Shown: one piece after another, positions 23,672-30,743 of the stretch
How positions within the stretch are numbered: the stretch's first letter is position 1
Layout of the letters: each line of letters opens with the position of its first letter
From: Bacillota bacterium
GTDB taxonomy: Bacteria > Bacillota > Clostridia > Tissierellales > Sedimentibacteraceae
Reading direction: 5' to 3'
NCBI GenBank assembly: GCA_023453025.1
Contig: JAEXUD010000015.1
Span: forward strand, 1-30,743
Length of the DNA stretch: 30,743 nt
Notes under the pieces: generated by a model
Seen by the model: the letters and a program-made list of their open reading frames with translations, nothing else
What the model was told of the DNA's origin: nothing
Databases searched by the model: none
Program-made: the position numbers and the translations under genes

Positions 23672-25378
23672 ATGGATTTTAAATTAAAGGTTGCCGAGCT
23701 GTTTACATCAATAGAAAGTGAATTGTCTATGGATGAGGCTCTTTCATTAATAGAAATACCACCAAGTCAAGATATGGGCGATTATGCCGTGCCATGTTTC
23801 AAATTTGCAAAAAAGTACAGAAAATCTCCCGCTGTTATAGCTTCTGAAACAGCAGAAAAAATTGGAGCAGAAGAGGAATTTGAAAAAATCGAAAGCGCAG
23901 GTCCATATGTAAACTTTTTTGTTGATAAAAAGCACTTTGCAGAAAAAATATTAAAAGAAGCATTCAAGCAGCAAGAAAATTACGGCAGTACAAATGTAGG
24001 ACAGGGAAAGAATGTCATAGTGGAATTTTCATCCCCTAATATTGCAAAGCCGTTTCACATAGGGCATATAAGAACTACGATTATAGGAAATTCAATATAC
24101 AAGATATACAAATACTTAGGCTACAACACTACTACCATAAACCATTTGGGAGACTATGGCACTCAGTTTGGAATGCTGATATCAGCATACAAAAAATGGG
24201 GAACCCCGGAGATTGTGGAAGCAATTGAGAAAAATCCGATACAGGAATTATTGAAGCTGTATGTAAGATACAACAAGGAAATTGAATTGCATCCGGAGTA
24301 TCAGGAGGAAGCGAGATACTGGTTCAAGGAATTGGAAAACGGAAACGAAGAAGCTTACAAGCTCTGGACATGGTTCAGAGAAGTAAGCCTGAAGGAATTC
24401 AACAGGGTTTATGATATGCTAAACATAAAGTTTGATTCCTATGCCGGAGAAAGTTTTTACTCAGACAAGATGCCTGATGTAATAAGCGAGCTGGAAGACA
24501 AATGTCTGCTTAAGGATTCAGAGGGAGCTAAAATTGTTGAACTGCAGGAATACGGCTTAACAGATGCTTTAATTCAAAAAAGAGACGGCTCAACATTGTA
24601 TGTAACCAGGGACATTGCAGCTGCAATGTACAGAAAGAAAACATATGATTTCTACAAAAACATATACGTGGTGGGCGCTCCGCAAAAACTTCACTTTGAA
24701 CAGTGGAAGAAAATAATCGAGCTGATGGGATATGAGTGGGCTGAAGACTGTGTTCACGTAATGTTTGGAACTGTCAGCCTGGAGGACGGAGTTCTCTCCA
24801 CTCGTCAGGGCAGAGTTGTATTTCTTGAGGATGTATTAAATAAAGCTATTGAAAAAACAATGGAAATAATCAATGAAAGAAATACAGGGCTTGAAAATAA
24901 GGAGCAGGTTGCTAAGCAGGTAGGTATAGGAGCCGTTATATTCCAGGAATTGTTCAATAACAGAATCAAGGACTATATGTTCTCCTGGGATAAGACATTA
25001 AGCTTTGAAGGAGAAACAGGACCATATGTTCAATACACCTATGCAAGAACCTGCAGTCTTCTTCGCAAGGGAGAAACAGATGTTGATGACAACATAGATT
25101 TTTCAATTTTAACTGACAAGGAAGCATTTAATGTAATCAAAAAAATTGAAGGATTTAAAGCAGCGGTTTTAGGAGCACATGACAAATATGAACCGTTCTT
25201 CATAACAAGATACATTGTCAGTCTTGCTCAGGAATTTAACCGTTTCTATCATGAATGTCCGATAGTTGTAGAAGATACTGAAGTTAAAAAAGCAAGACTT
25301 CTGTTAACCAAGACTGTTAATACCGTGCTTAAAAAAGGGATGGAGCTTTTGGGTATGGAAACACCCGAAAGAATGTAA
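23672..25378 (+). CDS. argS: Arginyl-tRNA synthetase
   Basis: A class I aminoacyl-tRNA synthetase charging tRNA-Arg in the cytoplasm, 568 residues. The N-terminal add-1 domain is followed by the HIGH motif (PFHIGHIRTT, His129 to His132). The KMSKS-equivalent loop is LSTRQGR near 375-381; ArgRS commonly lacks the canonical Lys. The C-terminal DALR anticodon-binding domain starts near YVQYTYARTCSLLR and ends in METPERM, the usual ArgRS terminus. GGAGGT lies 11 bases before the ATG. The gene is monocistronic, between its own promoter and a hairpin. The add-1 domain is the shorter kind seen in one ArgRS branch, but all motifs are intact. Confidence 0.97.
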   Translation: MDFKLKVAELFTSIESELSMDEALSLIEIPPSQDMGDYAVPCFKFAKKYRKSPAVIASETAEKIGAEEEFEKIESAGPYVNFFVDKKHFAEKILKEAFKQQENYGSTNVGQGKNVIVEFSSPNIAKPFHIGHIRTTIIGNSIYKIYKYLGYNTTTINHLGDYGTQFGMLISAYKKWGTPEIVEAIEKNPIQELLKLYVRYNKEIELHPEYQEEARYWFKELENGNEEAYKLWTWFREVSLKEFNRVYDMLNIKFDSYAGESFYSDKMPDVISELEDKCLLKDSEGAKIVELQEYGLTDALIQKRDGSTLYVTRDIAAAMYRKKTYDFYKNIYVVGAPQKLHFEQWKKIIELMGYEWAEDCVHVMFGTVSLEDGVLSTRQGRVVFLEDVLNKAIEKTMEIINERNTGLENKEQVAKQVGIGAVIFQELFNNRIKDYMFSWDKTLSFEGETGPYVQYTYARTCSLLRKGETDVDDNIDFSILTDKEAFNVIKKIEGFKAAVLGAHDKYEPFFITRYIVSLAQEFNRFYHECPIVVEDTEVKKARLLLTKTVNTVLKKGMELLGMETPERM

Positions 25379-25428
25379 TAAAAGATAATCTTAACCAAGA
25401 CAGCAGATTATCAATTGATGATTATATA

Positions 25429-25456
25429 TAAGGAATGCAGGTATATGCGTTCCTTA
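25429..25456 (+). terminator. Probable argS terminator
   Basis: An 11-bp stem, TAAGGAATGCA with TGCGTTCCTTA (one T-G pair), has a 6-nt loop and is followed by AATGTTTATC, a weak T tail. A second hairpin, GATAATC/GATTATC (25384-25390 with 25406-25412), lies between it and the stop codon. Confidence 0.55.
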
Positions 25457-25556
25457 ATGTTTATCATGCTTATGGAAATAATCTGATATTTCCGACGTAA
25501 TAGACCAGTATTGGCAATACATCTCAAATTTCAACAATACTTGTCACTTTTCATCA

Positions 25557-25585
25557 TTGACCCGAAAATAAAGTAAAAATATAAT
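25557..25585 (+). promoter_or_regulatory. Promoter of the lytic transglycosylase gene
   Basis: TTGACC (25557-25562), a 17-bp spacer and TATAAT (25580-25585), 27 bases before the start codon. Confidence 0.8.
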
Positions 25586-25612
25586 TAATTAACAAACATT
25601 AGGGGTGATGAG

Positions 25613-26275
25613 ATGAAACGTGAAAAGTACTTAACGATACTTCTTATAATGTGTATGCTGTCATATTTTATGATGGTAAACTTGAGCATGACTGCAGTGG
25701 CTGAGGATTTATCATATTATCATGCCAATACAGATGTAAACAGAAGAGATGCTTTGATATATGATTTAAGAAACACATTTTTAAAAGAAAAGGAATTAAT
25801 TGAATATACTCATGACTTGACCAATCTTGAATACGATGACTGTGAATTCATTTTTAATGAATGCAAGGAAAAAAATATAGATTTATTTTTAATACTTGGT
25901 GTTATTAAAAGAGAAAGCAATTTCAATCCTAAGGCACAGGGCGTAGCAGGTGAACGTGGATTGGGACAGCTTATGGATAATACCGCAAGAGTGGTTGCGG
26001 AAAACCTAGGCTATGTATATGATTCGGAGAAGCTTTACGAAACCAGATATAATCTGAAGCTGACCATTGCACAAATAGCGTATCTTTTAGATTTGTATAA
26101 CAACGATATACATATGGCACTTACGGCATATAACAGAGGTCAGCAGGGTTTGGTTGAGTATATGGGCAAAAATGGCAATGAAAATTCAGCGGCAAGTGAT
26201 TACTCCGAAATGGTAATACATTTTGCGAATGAATATAAAGAGGAATTCCAAAAGAATTCAGATGTTAATTTTTAA
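25613..26275 (+). CDS. Secreted lytic transglycosylase (SLT domain)
   Basis: A cell-wall enzyme of 220 residues that cleaves the MurNAc-GlcNAc bond, forming 1,6-anhydro-muramic ends. The N-terminus has positive residues (MKREK) and a hydrophobic helix ending near AVA (28-30), a signal peptide or membrane anchor. The SLT domain starts near residue 80. Its catalytic Glu101 lies in VIKRESNFNP; AQGVAGERGLGQLM and ALTAYNRGQQGLVEYM complete the family pattern. AGGGGTGATG precedes the ATG. It has its own promoter and terminator, so it is monocistronic. A role in wall turnover, division or spore germination is possible; the sequence does not say which. Confidence 0.92.
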   Translation: MKREKYLTILLIMCMLSYFMMVNLSMTAVAEDLSYYHANTDVNRRDALIYDLRNTFLKEKELIEYTHDLTNLEYDDCEFIFNECKEKNIDLFLILGVIKRESNFNPKAQGVAGERGLGQLMDNTARVVAENLGYVYDSEKLYETRYNLKLTIAQIAYLLDLYNNDIHMALTAYNRGQQGLVEYMGKNGNENSAASDYSEMVIHFANEYKEEFQKNSDVNF

Positions 26276-26314
26276 TAAAAAATTTTGTTTTGTTTTTATT
26301 TAAATTGAAGGTAT

Positions 26315-26348
26315 AATAGAATCACGGTCTAACTGAGATTCTATTTTT
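26315..26348 (+). terminator. Terminator after lytic transglycosylase gene
   Basis: A 9-bp stem AATAGAATC/GATTCTATT has a 13-nt loop and a T run. The ascending arm overlaps a TATAAT sequence (26312-26317), which could also be a -10 box but lacks a good -35. Confidence 0.75.
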
Positions 26349-26350
26349 GT

Positions 26351-26405
26351 ATGCCCTAACCCAAACATAAACTGTGATATGCCCTAACCCAACATAGACC
26401 ATGAT
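26351..26405 (+). repeat. Tandem direct repeat before the radical SAM operon
   Basis: Two adjacent copies of 28 bases (26351-26378) and 27 bases (26379-26405) share ATGCCCTAACCCAA and end in similar CTGTGAT/CATGAT segments. They fill most of the space between the terminator and the next ribosome binding site. They could be an operator or a chance duplication. Confidence 0.7.
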
Positions 26406-26418
26406 AAAAGGAGCATAA

Positions 26419-27309
26419 ATGCTGTCTAGAATATACAACTTGATTAATTATTGCTATTGGAATGATTCGGAGAACAAATTACCGGCTATTGAATTACAAT
26501 TATTTTTAATTGCGGTAAAATGTCTTATGCCCTATGAAAATGATATAGGATGTTATTTTGATGCAGATAGATATATGAAAGAAATTGAACTGTTTAAATG
26601 CTATAAAAATGGACATGATGAAGCTTTAGAATACTATTTAAGAAATGAAAGTATTTCAGAAAAGTATGATAATTTATTGGAGTATAAAATAATTCCTGCT
26701 ATAGTGGTTAATACTCAGTGGGATATTTTATTAAACGAAGCATTGAAGGCGGCAATGTTTTATTCTTCAAACAATCAAACTATACTTGATACTATATGTA
26801 TTTCATCAATTATTAACGAATATATATCGGCCAAATCAGAAGGCATTGATGAAATAACAAAAGAAAGACTCATAAACTTCTCATTGAAGGATTTCTTAAT
26901 CAGAAATAATATCAAAATTAATAAGAGCAGCTTAATTGAATTTGAAAAAGAAAGAATTAATATTATTTCCAAGCCGGAATTAATCTCAGAAGGATTAAAG
27001 GATAAATTCAAGTCGCTTCATTATATATATAATGAAACAAAAAATGAAAGTGAATTTGATAATAAAAATGAAGAAGCAACCAATGAGACTGTGTTATATA
27101 ACTTTTCTTCATACCTATATAAGCTTAGGAAAGGTATAATAAACCCGGAAAAGCTTAAGATACAAACGGATAACATACCGAGCATCAAGGAATTCCTGAA
27201 ATATGCTTCGTTTAATCACCCTCTATTAGGAAGGTGCAAGATTTTAAAAAGAGGAGAAAAGGAAGTAATAATAAGAAACAAGTCTGGTTTAATAAAGGTG
27301 AACTTATGA
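26419..27309 (+). CDS. Protein of unknown function, coupled to the radical SAM gene
   Basis: A 296-residue protein, rich in Asn, Lys, Glu and Ile, that I do not recognise. It appears soluble and mostly helical: there is no signal peptide, no membrane helix of convincing length and no Cys cluster. A low-complexity acidic stretch rich in Asn, Glu and Lys (about residues 205-225) separates an N-terminal helical part from a compact C-terminal part ending HPLLGRCKILKRGEKEVIIR and a beta-like tail. AAAGGAGC precedes the ATG. Its TGA overlaps the next ATG (ATGA), so translation is coupled to the B12-binding radical SAM protein. It may be a partner of that enzyme, which is inference from position only. 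Confidence 0.8.
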   Translation: MLSRIYNLINYCYWNDSENKLPAIELQLFLIAVKCLMPYENDIGCYFDADRYMKEIELFKCYKNGHDEALEYYLRNESISEKYDNLLEYKIIPAIVVNTQWDILLNEALKAAMFYSSNNQTILDTICISSIINEYISAKSEGIDEITKERLINFSLKDFLIRNNIKINKSSLIEFEKERINIISKPELISEGLKDKFKSLHYIYNETKNESEFDNKNEEATNETVLYNFSSYLYKLRKGIINPEKLKIQTDNIPSIKEFLKYASFNHPLLGRCKILKRGEKEVIIRNKSGLIKVNL

Positions 27310-29045
27310 AAATATTGTTAGTAACTCTTGATTCAAAATTTATTCATGCAAATCTTGCAGTAAGGTATTTAAAGAAGTTTTGCAGTGATATTGAATCAAA
27401 TGAATTAAGTATTGAAATAAAAGAGTTTACAATTAATCAAAAACAAGAATATATGCTGGGAGAGATTCTCTCTGCCAAAGCAGATTTGATATGTTTTTCA
27501 TCATACGTGTGGAACATAGAATACATAAAAGAACTCGCATATATAATAAAAGAAGCTAAAAACAATATTAAAATTTTATGCGGCGGTCCTGAGGTTTCAT
27601 TTGAAATAGACAAATTCATGAAAAATGAACTTTTTGTGGATTACATTATTTTTGGCGAAGGAGAATTGACATTCAAGGAATTTTTGCTTGAATTTAAAAA
27701 TAATTGTTCTGACTACAGAAGTATTAATGGACTTGCTTACAGAGACAATGGCAAGGTAATTATAAATCATCACAGAGAGCCGATTGCCGATTTAGACATG
27801 ATTAATTATCCATACGAAAAAAATGATAATTTTGAAGATAAGATAATATATTATGAATCCTCCAGAGGCTGTCCGTTCTGCTGCAGCTTTTGTATGTCCT
27901 CCATTGATAAAAAACTGAGGACATTTTCAATGGAAAGAGTAAAAAAGGATTTAAGACTTTTATTAGATACCAAGGCGAGACAAATCAAGTTTGTAGACAG
28001 AACTTTTAATGCAGATTATAGAAGATCAATGGAAATTATGGACTTTATTATTGAACATAACAAAAGCAATATGACTATACATTTTGAAATCACAGCAGAT
28101 ATAATAAACGATGAATTTTTAAGATATATTAATGAGCTGCCGGAAAACATGTTTCAGTTTGAAATAGGAGTTCAGTCCTTAAATGAAAAGACTCTTACCG
28201 AAATCAACCGGCATATGGACATAGAAAAGCTTAATAAGATAATAGAAGGCATCGAAAGCAGCAAGAATGTTCACATACATCTTGATTTGATAGCAGGTCT
28301 TCCTTATGAAGATTATGCTTCCTTTAAAAAATCCTTTGACGGAATTCACAAACTGCATGCGGAAAAAATACAGCTTGGATTTCTTAAGGTTTTAAAGGGA
28401 ACTAAAATTTATGAAGATATAAATAAGCATGAAATAAGGTACAGAAAAACTTCTCCCTATGAAGTTATATGCACAAGGTACATTGCTGCCGATGAAGTGA
28501 TAAAGCTGAAGAATATTGAAGAATTAGTAGACAAATACTACAATGAAAAATATTTTGAAAAATCCTTACAATATATATTAAGTAATCTGTTTACAGAATC
28601 AGCTTTTGAATTTTATGAAAAATTCAGCATGTATTGGCAGCAAAATGATTTATATAAAATGTCTCACAGCAGAAAAAAGCTGTACAAAATATTGCTTGAT
28701 TACATTAAATATATTAATAAAAGCACTGATGAGTTTATATGGTGCTTGAGGTATGATTATGTATTCAATAACCAATATGAAGAATTGCCGGACTATTTAG
28801 GTAAGCATGAAGAAGATAAATATAAATCAATAAAGAAAGTTTTATCTAACGATGAGAAATTTAAAGAAAAATATTTTGGCGAAACCGTAAGAGGTGCTAA
28901 AATCGTCAATGATTTCAGAATAGTTGACATAGGCTCCAAATCAGTATTGTTTGTATATAAGGATAAAAACAATATATTTAACAGATGTAATACATATATA
29001 ATAAATGATTTATACGAGGAGATGAAAAATGAACAAAAAGGATAA
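27306..29045 (+). CDS. B12-binding-domain radical SAM protein (DUF4080-like)
   Basis: A protein of 579 residues. The N-terminal 130 or so residues are a cobalamin-binding Rossmann-like domain (MKILLVTLDSKFIHANLAV, CGGPEVSFE, FGEGELTFKEF) without the strict DxHxxG motif. The radical SAM core has ESSRGCPFCCSFCMSS, where Cys189, Cys193 and Cys196 form the CxxxCxxC 4Fe-4S site. FQFEIGVQSLNEKTLTEINR and HLDLIAGLPYED are later core motifs. The C-terminal region of about 200 residues fits the DUF4080-type extension found with this group, from memory. Its substrate is unknown; relatives are methylases or ring-rearranging enzymes. The start overlaps the previous stop, and its end overlaps the next gene by 17 bases. 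Confidence 0.92.
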   Translation: MKILLVTLDSKFIHANLAVRYLKKFCSDIESNELSIEIKEFTINQKQEYMLGEILSAKADLICFSSYVWNIEYIKELAYIIKEAKNNIKILCGGPEVSFEIDKFMKNELFVDYIIFGEGELTFKEFLLEFKNNCSDYRSINGLAYRDNGKVIINHHREPIADLDMINYPYEKNDNFEDKIIYYESSRGCPFCCSFCMSSIDKKLRTFSMERVKKDLRLLLDTKARQIKFVDRTFNADYRRSMEIMDFIIEHNKSNMTIHFEITADIINDEFLRYINELPENMFQFEIGVQSLNEKTLTEINRHMDIEKLNKIIEGIESSKNVHIHLDLIAGLPYEDYASFKKSFDGIHKLHAEKIQLGFLKVLKGTKIYEDINKHEIRYRKTSPYEVICTRYIAADEVIKLKNIEELVDKYYNEKYFEKSLQYILSNLFTESAFEFYEKFSMYWQQNDLYKMSHSRKKLYKILLDYIKYINKSTDEFIWCLRYDYVFNNQYEELPDYLGKHEEDKYKSIKKVLSNDEKFKEKYFGETVRGAKIVNDFRIVDIGSKSVLFVYKDKNNIFNRCNTYIINDLYEEMKNEQKG

Positions 29046-30174
29046 ATACTTCATTGAATTTTACGAGAAGAAAAGAGAAGACATATCATTTATAACTTTA
29101 AAGGAAGGAGCACATATAAATTTCAAGGAAAAATCATATAAAATCAATGCAGAGCTGCCTGTTCCAATCAGAGTACAAAAGTTGCTGCAAGACATTAAAA
29201 GTCAGGATGAAAGAGATGGGATAACTTTAAATAACATTATAGACGGAATAATCTATATCATGGGGTCTGACGTTGAATTTGAATTCATTGCCGAATATGA
29301 AAGCTTATTGAAGGGACTAGAATTTGATGTTAAGCCGTATATTATTTACTGTATAAATAAATTTGATGATAGTGAGTGCGAAGATGCAGTTGTTTATGCA
29401 AAGGCATTATTAAATCTGGAAGAAAATGAAAAAAGCTGCTTTGTATATGCTTCTGCATTGGAAAAGGTGGGATTAAAGCACAACCTGGAGGGCAAGGAGA
29501 AGCTTAGCCAGTACTTTCTTGAAGAAGCAAACAGGTATTTAGAAAAATGCCTCGATTATGATGACAGGTTTGCTTTAGCATATTACAAGCTTGGATTTTA
29601 CTATAAAAGAAGTCAACAGTATGTAAAAGCTGAGCTTATATGGAACAAGCATCAGATACTTGATGATGATGTTTTAAGAATCGATGAGATCAGAAATGAA
29701 TTGATACAACTAAAACCATACGTAGACTTTGAAAATGGCTTTAACCTTGTTTTGAAGGATAAGCCTGAAGAGGGGCTTGACTTATTGCTGCCATTGGTGA
29801 AAGAATTCAGCAGCTGGTGGAATTTATTGTTCTTTATTGGACTTGCATACAGGATGCTGGGGCAATACGATATAGCTGAAACATATTTTGAAAATGTTTT
29901 AAAATTAGAACACGAACAGAAGGATGCATTAAATGAACTCGGGCTGTGTAAATTATGCAGGGGCAAGTATGTGGAGGCAGCAGAATTGTTTACAGATATA
30001 TTAAACATTGAACCCGGTAATTGCGAAGTATTTTGTAATCGTGCAGTTTCATATTTATATAATGATCAGCTGGACAGAGCCAAAGAAGATATTCAGACAG
30101 CATTAAAAATTAATCCTGACGATGCTGTAGCCCTGAGCATCAAAGCAGAATTGGATAAAAAACAAGTTATGTAA
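29029..30174 (+). CDS. TPR-repeat protein, last gene of the radical SAM operon
   Basis: A 381-residue soluble protein. The first 100 residues are not recognised (INFKEKSYKINAELPVPIRV). From about residue 120 it is made of tetratricopeptide-like helix pairs. The clearest are LAYYKLGFYYKRSQQYVKAE, WWNLLFFIGLAYRMLGQYDI with ETYFENVLKLE, ALNELGLCKLCRGKYVEAAE, and CNRAVSYLYNDQLDRAKEDI ending in ALKINPDD. TPR arrays bind other proteins, so a scaffold for the upstream enzyme is plausible but unproven. GAGGAG lies seven bases before the ATG, inside the radical SAM end. A strong hairpin follows the stop. Confidence 0.9.
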   Translation: MNKKDKYFIEFYEKKREDISFITLKEGAHINFKEKSYKINAELPVPIRVQKLLQDIKSQDERDGITLNNIIDGIIYIMGSDVEFEFIAEYESLLKGLEFDVKPYIIYCINKFDDSECEDAVVYAKALLNLEENEKSCFVYASALEKVGLKHNLEGKEKLSQYFLEEANRYLEKCLDYDDRFALAYYKLGFYYKRSQQYVKAELIWNKHQILDDDVLRIDEIRNELIQLKPYVDFENGFNLVLKDKPEEGLDLLLPLVKEFSSWWNLLFFIGLAYRMLGQYDIAETYFENVLKLEHEQKDALNELGLCKLCRGKYVEAAELFTDILNIEPGNCEVFCNRAVSYLYNDQLDRAKEDIQTALKINPDDAVALSIKAELDKKQVM

Positions 30175-30222
30175 CATAATATATAGAAGGAATGAAAAAT
30201 TAGTTCCTTCTATATATATGTT
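30173..30222 (+). terminator. Hairpin after the TPR gene
   Basis: A very long stem (30179-30192 with 30204-30217, extended by five pairs after a one-base bulge) with an 11-nt loop. The T tail is weak, so it may act as a terminator or as an mRNA-end stabiliser. Confidence 0.65.
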
Positions 30223-30250
30223 ATTGCTATGAATAAGTCGTTATACTGAG

Positions 30251-30294
30251 GAGGTGTACCTCGTCATTCTGAACAGCAGGTGAAGAATCTCCTC
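30251..30294 (-). repeat. Dispersed intergenic repeat, copy 2
   Basis: Read on the minus strand it contains GGAGATTCTTCACCTG and TTCAGAATGACGAGG. It is related to 22236-22271 but in opposite orientation. It includes a small inverted repeat GAGGT-GT-ACCTC. Confidence 0.55.
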
Positions 30295-30352
30295 TATATA
30301 TCAGGCTAATATATTATGATAGTAAATTAAACAAATAAAATTAAAAAGGGGA

Positions 30353-30381
30353 TTGACAAAGAATATCAGTTAAGCTACAAT
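30353..30381 (+). promoter_or_regulatory. Tandem promoter P1 of a presumed rRNA operon
   Basis: TTGACA (30353-30358), a 17-bp spacer and TACAAT (30376-30381). It is the first of four promoters in the same orientation. Confidence 0.75.
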
Positions 30382-30446
30382 ATAAAAGCACTTCAGATTT
30401 GAAGAGATAAATGTTAAAAGAAGTTGAAAAACAAGAGAAAAACTAG

Positions 30447-30475
30447 TTGACAATTAAATATAATTGTGATAAACT
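30447..30475 (+). promoter_or_regulatory. Tandem promoter P2 of a presumed rRNA operon
   Basis: TTGACA (30447-30452), a 17-bp spacer and TAAACT (30470-30475), followed by AACAAAGCTGTC. Its -10 lies 94 bp after that of P1. Confidence 0.78.
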
Positions 30476-30542
30476 AACAAAGCTGTCGAATCATACCGAA
30501 AGTAGCAGTTTGATAAAGATTTCAAAATGAAAAAGAAAGTTC

Positions 30543-30571
30543 TTGACAAAGATAATAAGAACTGATAAACT
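30543..30571 (+). promoter_or_regulatory. Tandem promoter P3 of a presumed rRNA operon
   Basis: TTGACA (30543-30548), a 17-bp spacer and TAAACT (30566-30571), followed by ATGAAAGCTGTC. A GCTGTC/GACAGC hairpin and a TATCTGT/ACAGATA hairpin come next. Its -10 lies 96 bp after that of P2. Confidence 0.8.
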
Positions 30572-30637
30572 ATGAAAGCTGTCTTAAAGACAGCAACAAA
30601 TATCTGTGATTTACAGATAAAAAGAAAAAAATAATAG

Positions 30638-30666
30638 TTGACAACATCAACAAGATGTGATAAACT
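30638..30666 (+). promoter_or_regulatory. Tandem promoter P4 of a presumed rRNA operon
   Basis: TTGACA (30638-30643), a 17-bp spacer and TAAACT (30661-30666), followed by AGTCAAGCTGTC and a CTGTC/GACAG hairpin. Its -10 lies 95 bp after that of P3. Confidence 0.8.
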
Positions 30667-30743
30667 AGTCAAGCTGTCGCAAGAGACAGAAGAACCTAGA
30701 CAATAAAACAGCATAAGAAACCTTTGAGAGTTCTAAAAAAAGA
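30667..30743 (+). other. Presumed rRNA operon leader, cut by the window end
   Basis: No gene is seen here. ACCTTTGAGAGTTC at about 30720 resembles the boxA/pre-16S leader elements of Firmicutes (CTTTGAAAAC type). With four strong tandem promoters upstream, a 16S rRNA gene is expected shortly beyond 30743. The 16S start itself is not in the window. Confidence 0.5.

Noticed and set aside
26351..26405. CRISPR-like repeat
   Set aside because: Only two copies with no spacer between them and no cas genes in the window.
30454..30714. An 86-codon minus-strand open frame at the right end
   Set aside because: It runs antisense through the four tandem promoters and their hairpins, has no ribosome binding site and a composition unlike the real genes.

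Overview
The window reads as a low-G+C, Gram-positive anaerobe, most likely a member of Clostridia or Tissierellia. The reasons are A+T-rich DNA, strong AGGAGG-type ribosome binding sites, TTGACA-N17-TATAAT promoters, U-tailed hairpin terminators, a Bacillus-type 7-1-7 Fur box, the Firmicutes gene order zapA - U32 peptidase - mutS2, pyruvate phosphate dikinase, and MEP-pathway isoprenoid synthesis. Species cannot be fixed from the sequence alone.

Layout. At 131-1414 (minus) lies a visibly G+C-richer gene fusing an AraC-type DNA-binding domain to an aminoglycoside-phosphotransferase-like kinase; it looks acquired. ppdK (minus) follows, with its own terminator. A strong promoter then drives dxs and a C26-family gamma-glutamyl hydrolase.

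From 7094 to 14268 is a self-contained iron-responsive island bounded by two Fur boxes. It holds a SAM methyltransferase, a lipoprotein substrate-binding protein, two permeases and a double ATPase of the nickel/peptide ABC type, all on the plus strand and tightly coupled. A convergent AraC-type regulator carrying a Cys/His cluster lies opposite. I infer a metal-chelate (metallophore or opine-like) uptake system with an associated methyltransferase. This is the best candidate here for an undescribed system.

The zapA - U32 - mutS2 block follows. Its ZapA carries a long coiled coil with an exact 63-residue period. A bidirectional terminator separates mutS2 from a convergent Lsa/CplR-like ABC-F gene, which has a perfect promoter and a leader of about 200 nt. 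Divergent from it is a GNAT acetyltransferase. Next come argS with a structured leader, a secreted lytic transglycosylase, and a coupled three-gene operon: an unknown protein, a B12-binding radical SAM protein and a TPR protein.

The last 390 bases hold no gene. They contain four tandem promoters spaced 94 to 96 bp apart, three with identical -10 boxes. I read this as the promoter region of an rRNA operon starting just beyond the window. No tRNA, CRISPR array, insertion sequence or complete rRNA gene was recognised.
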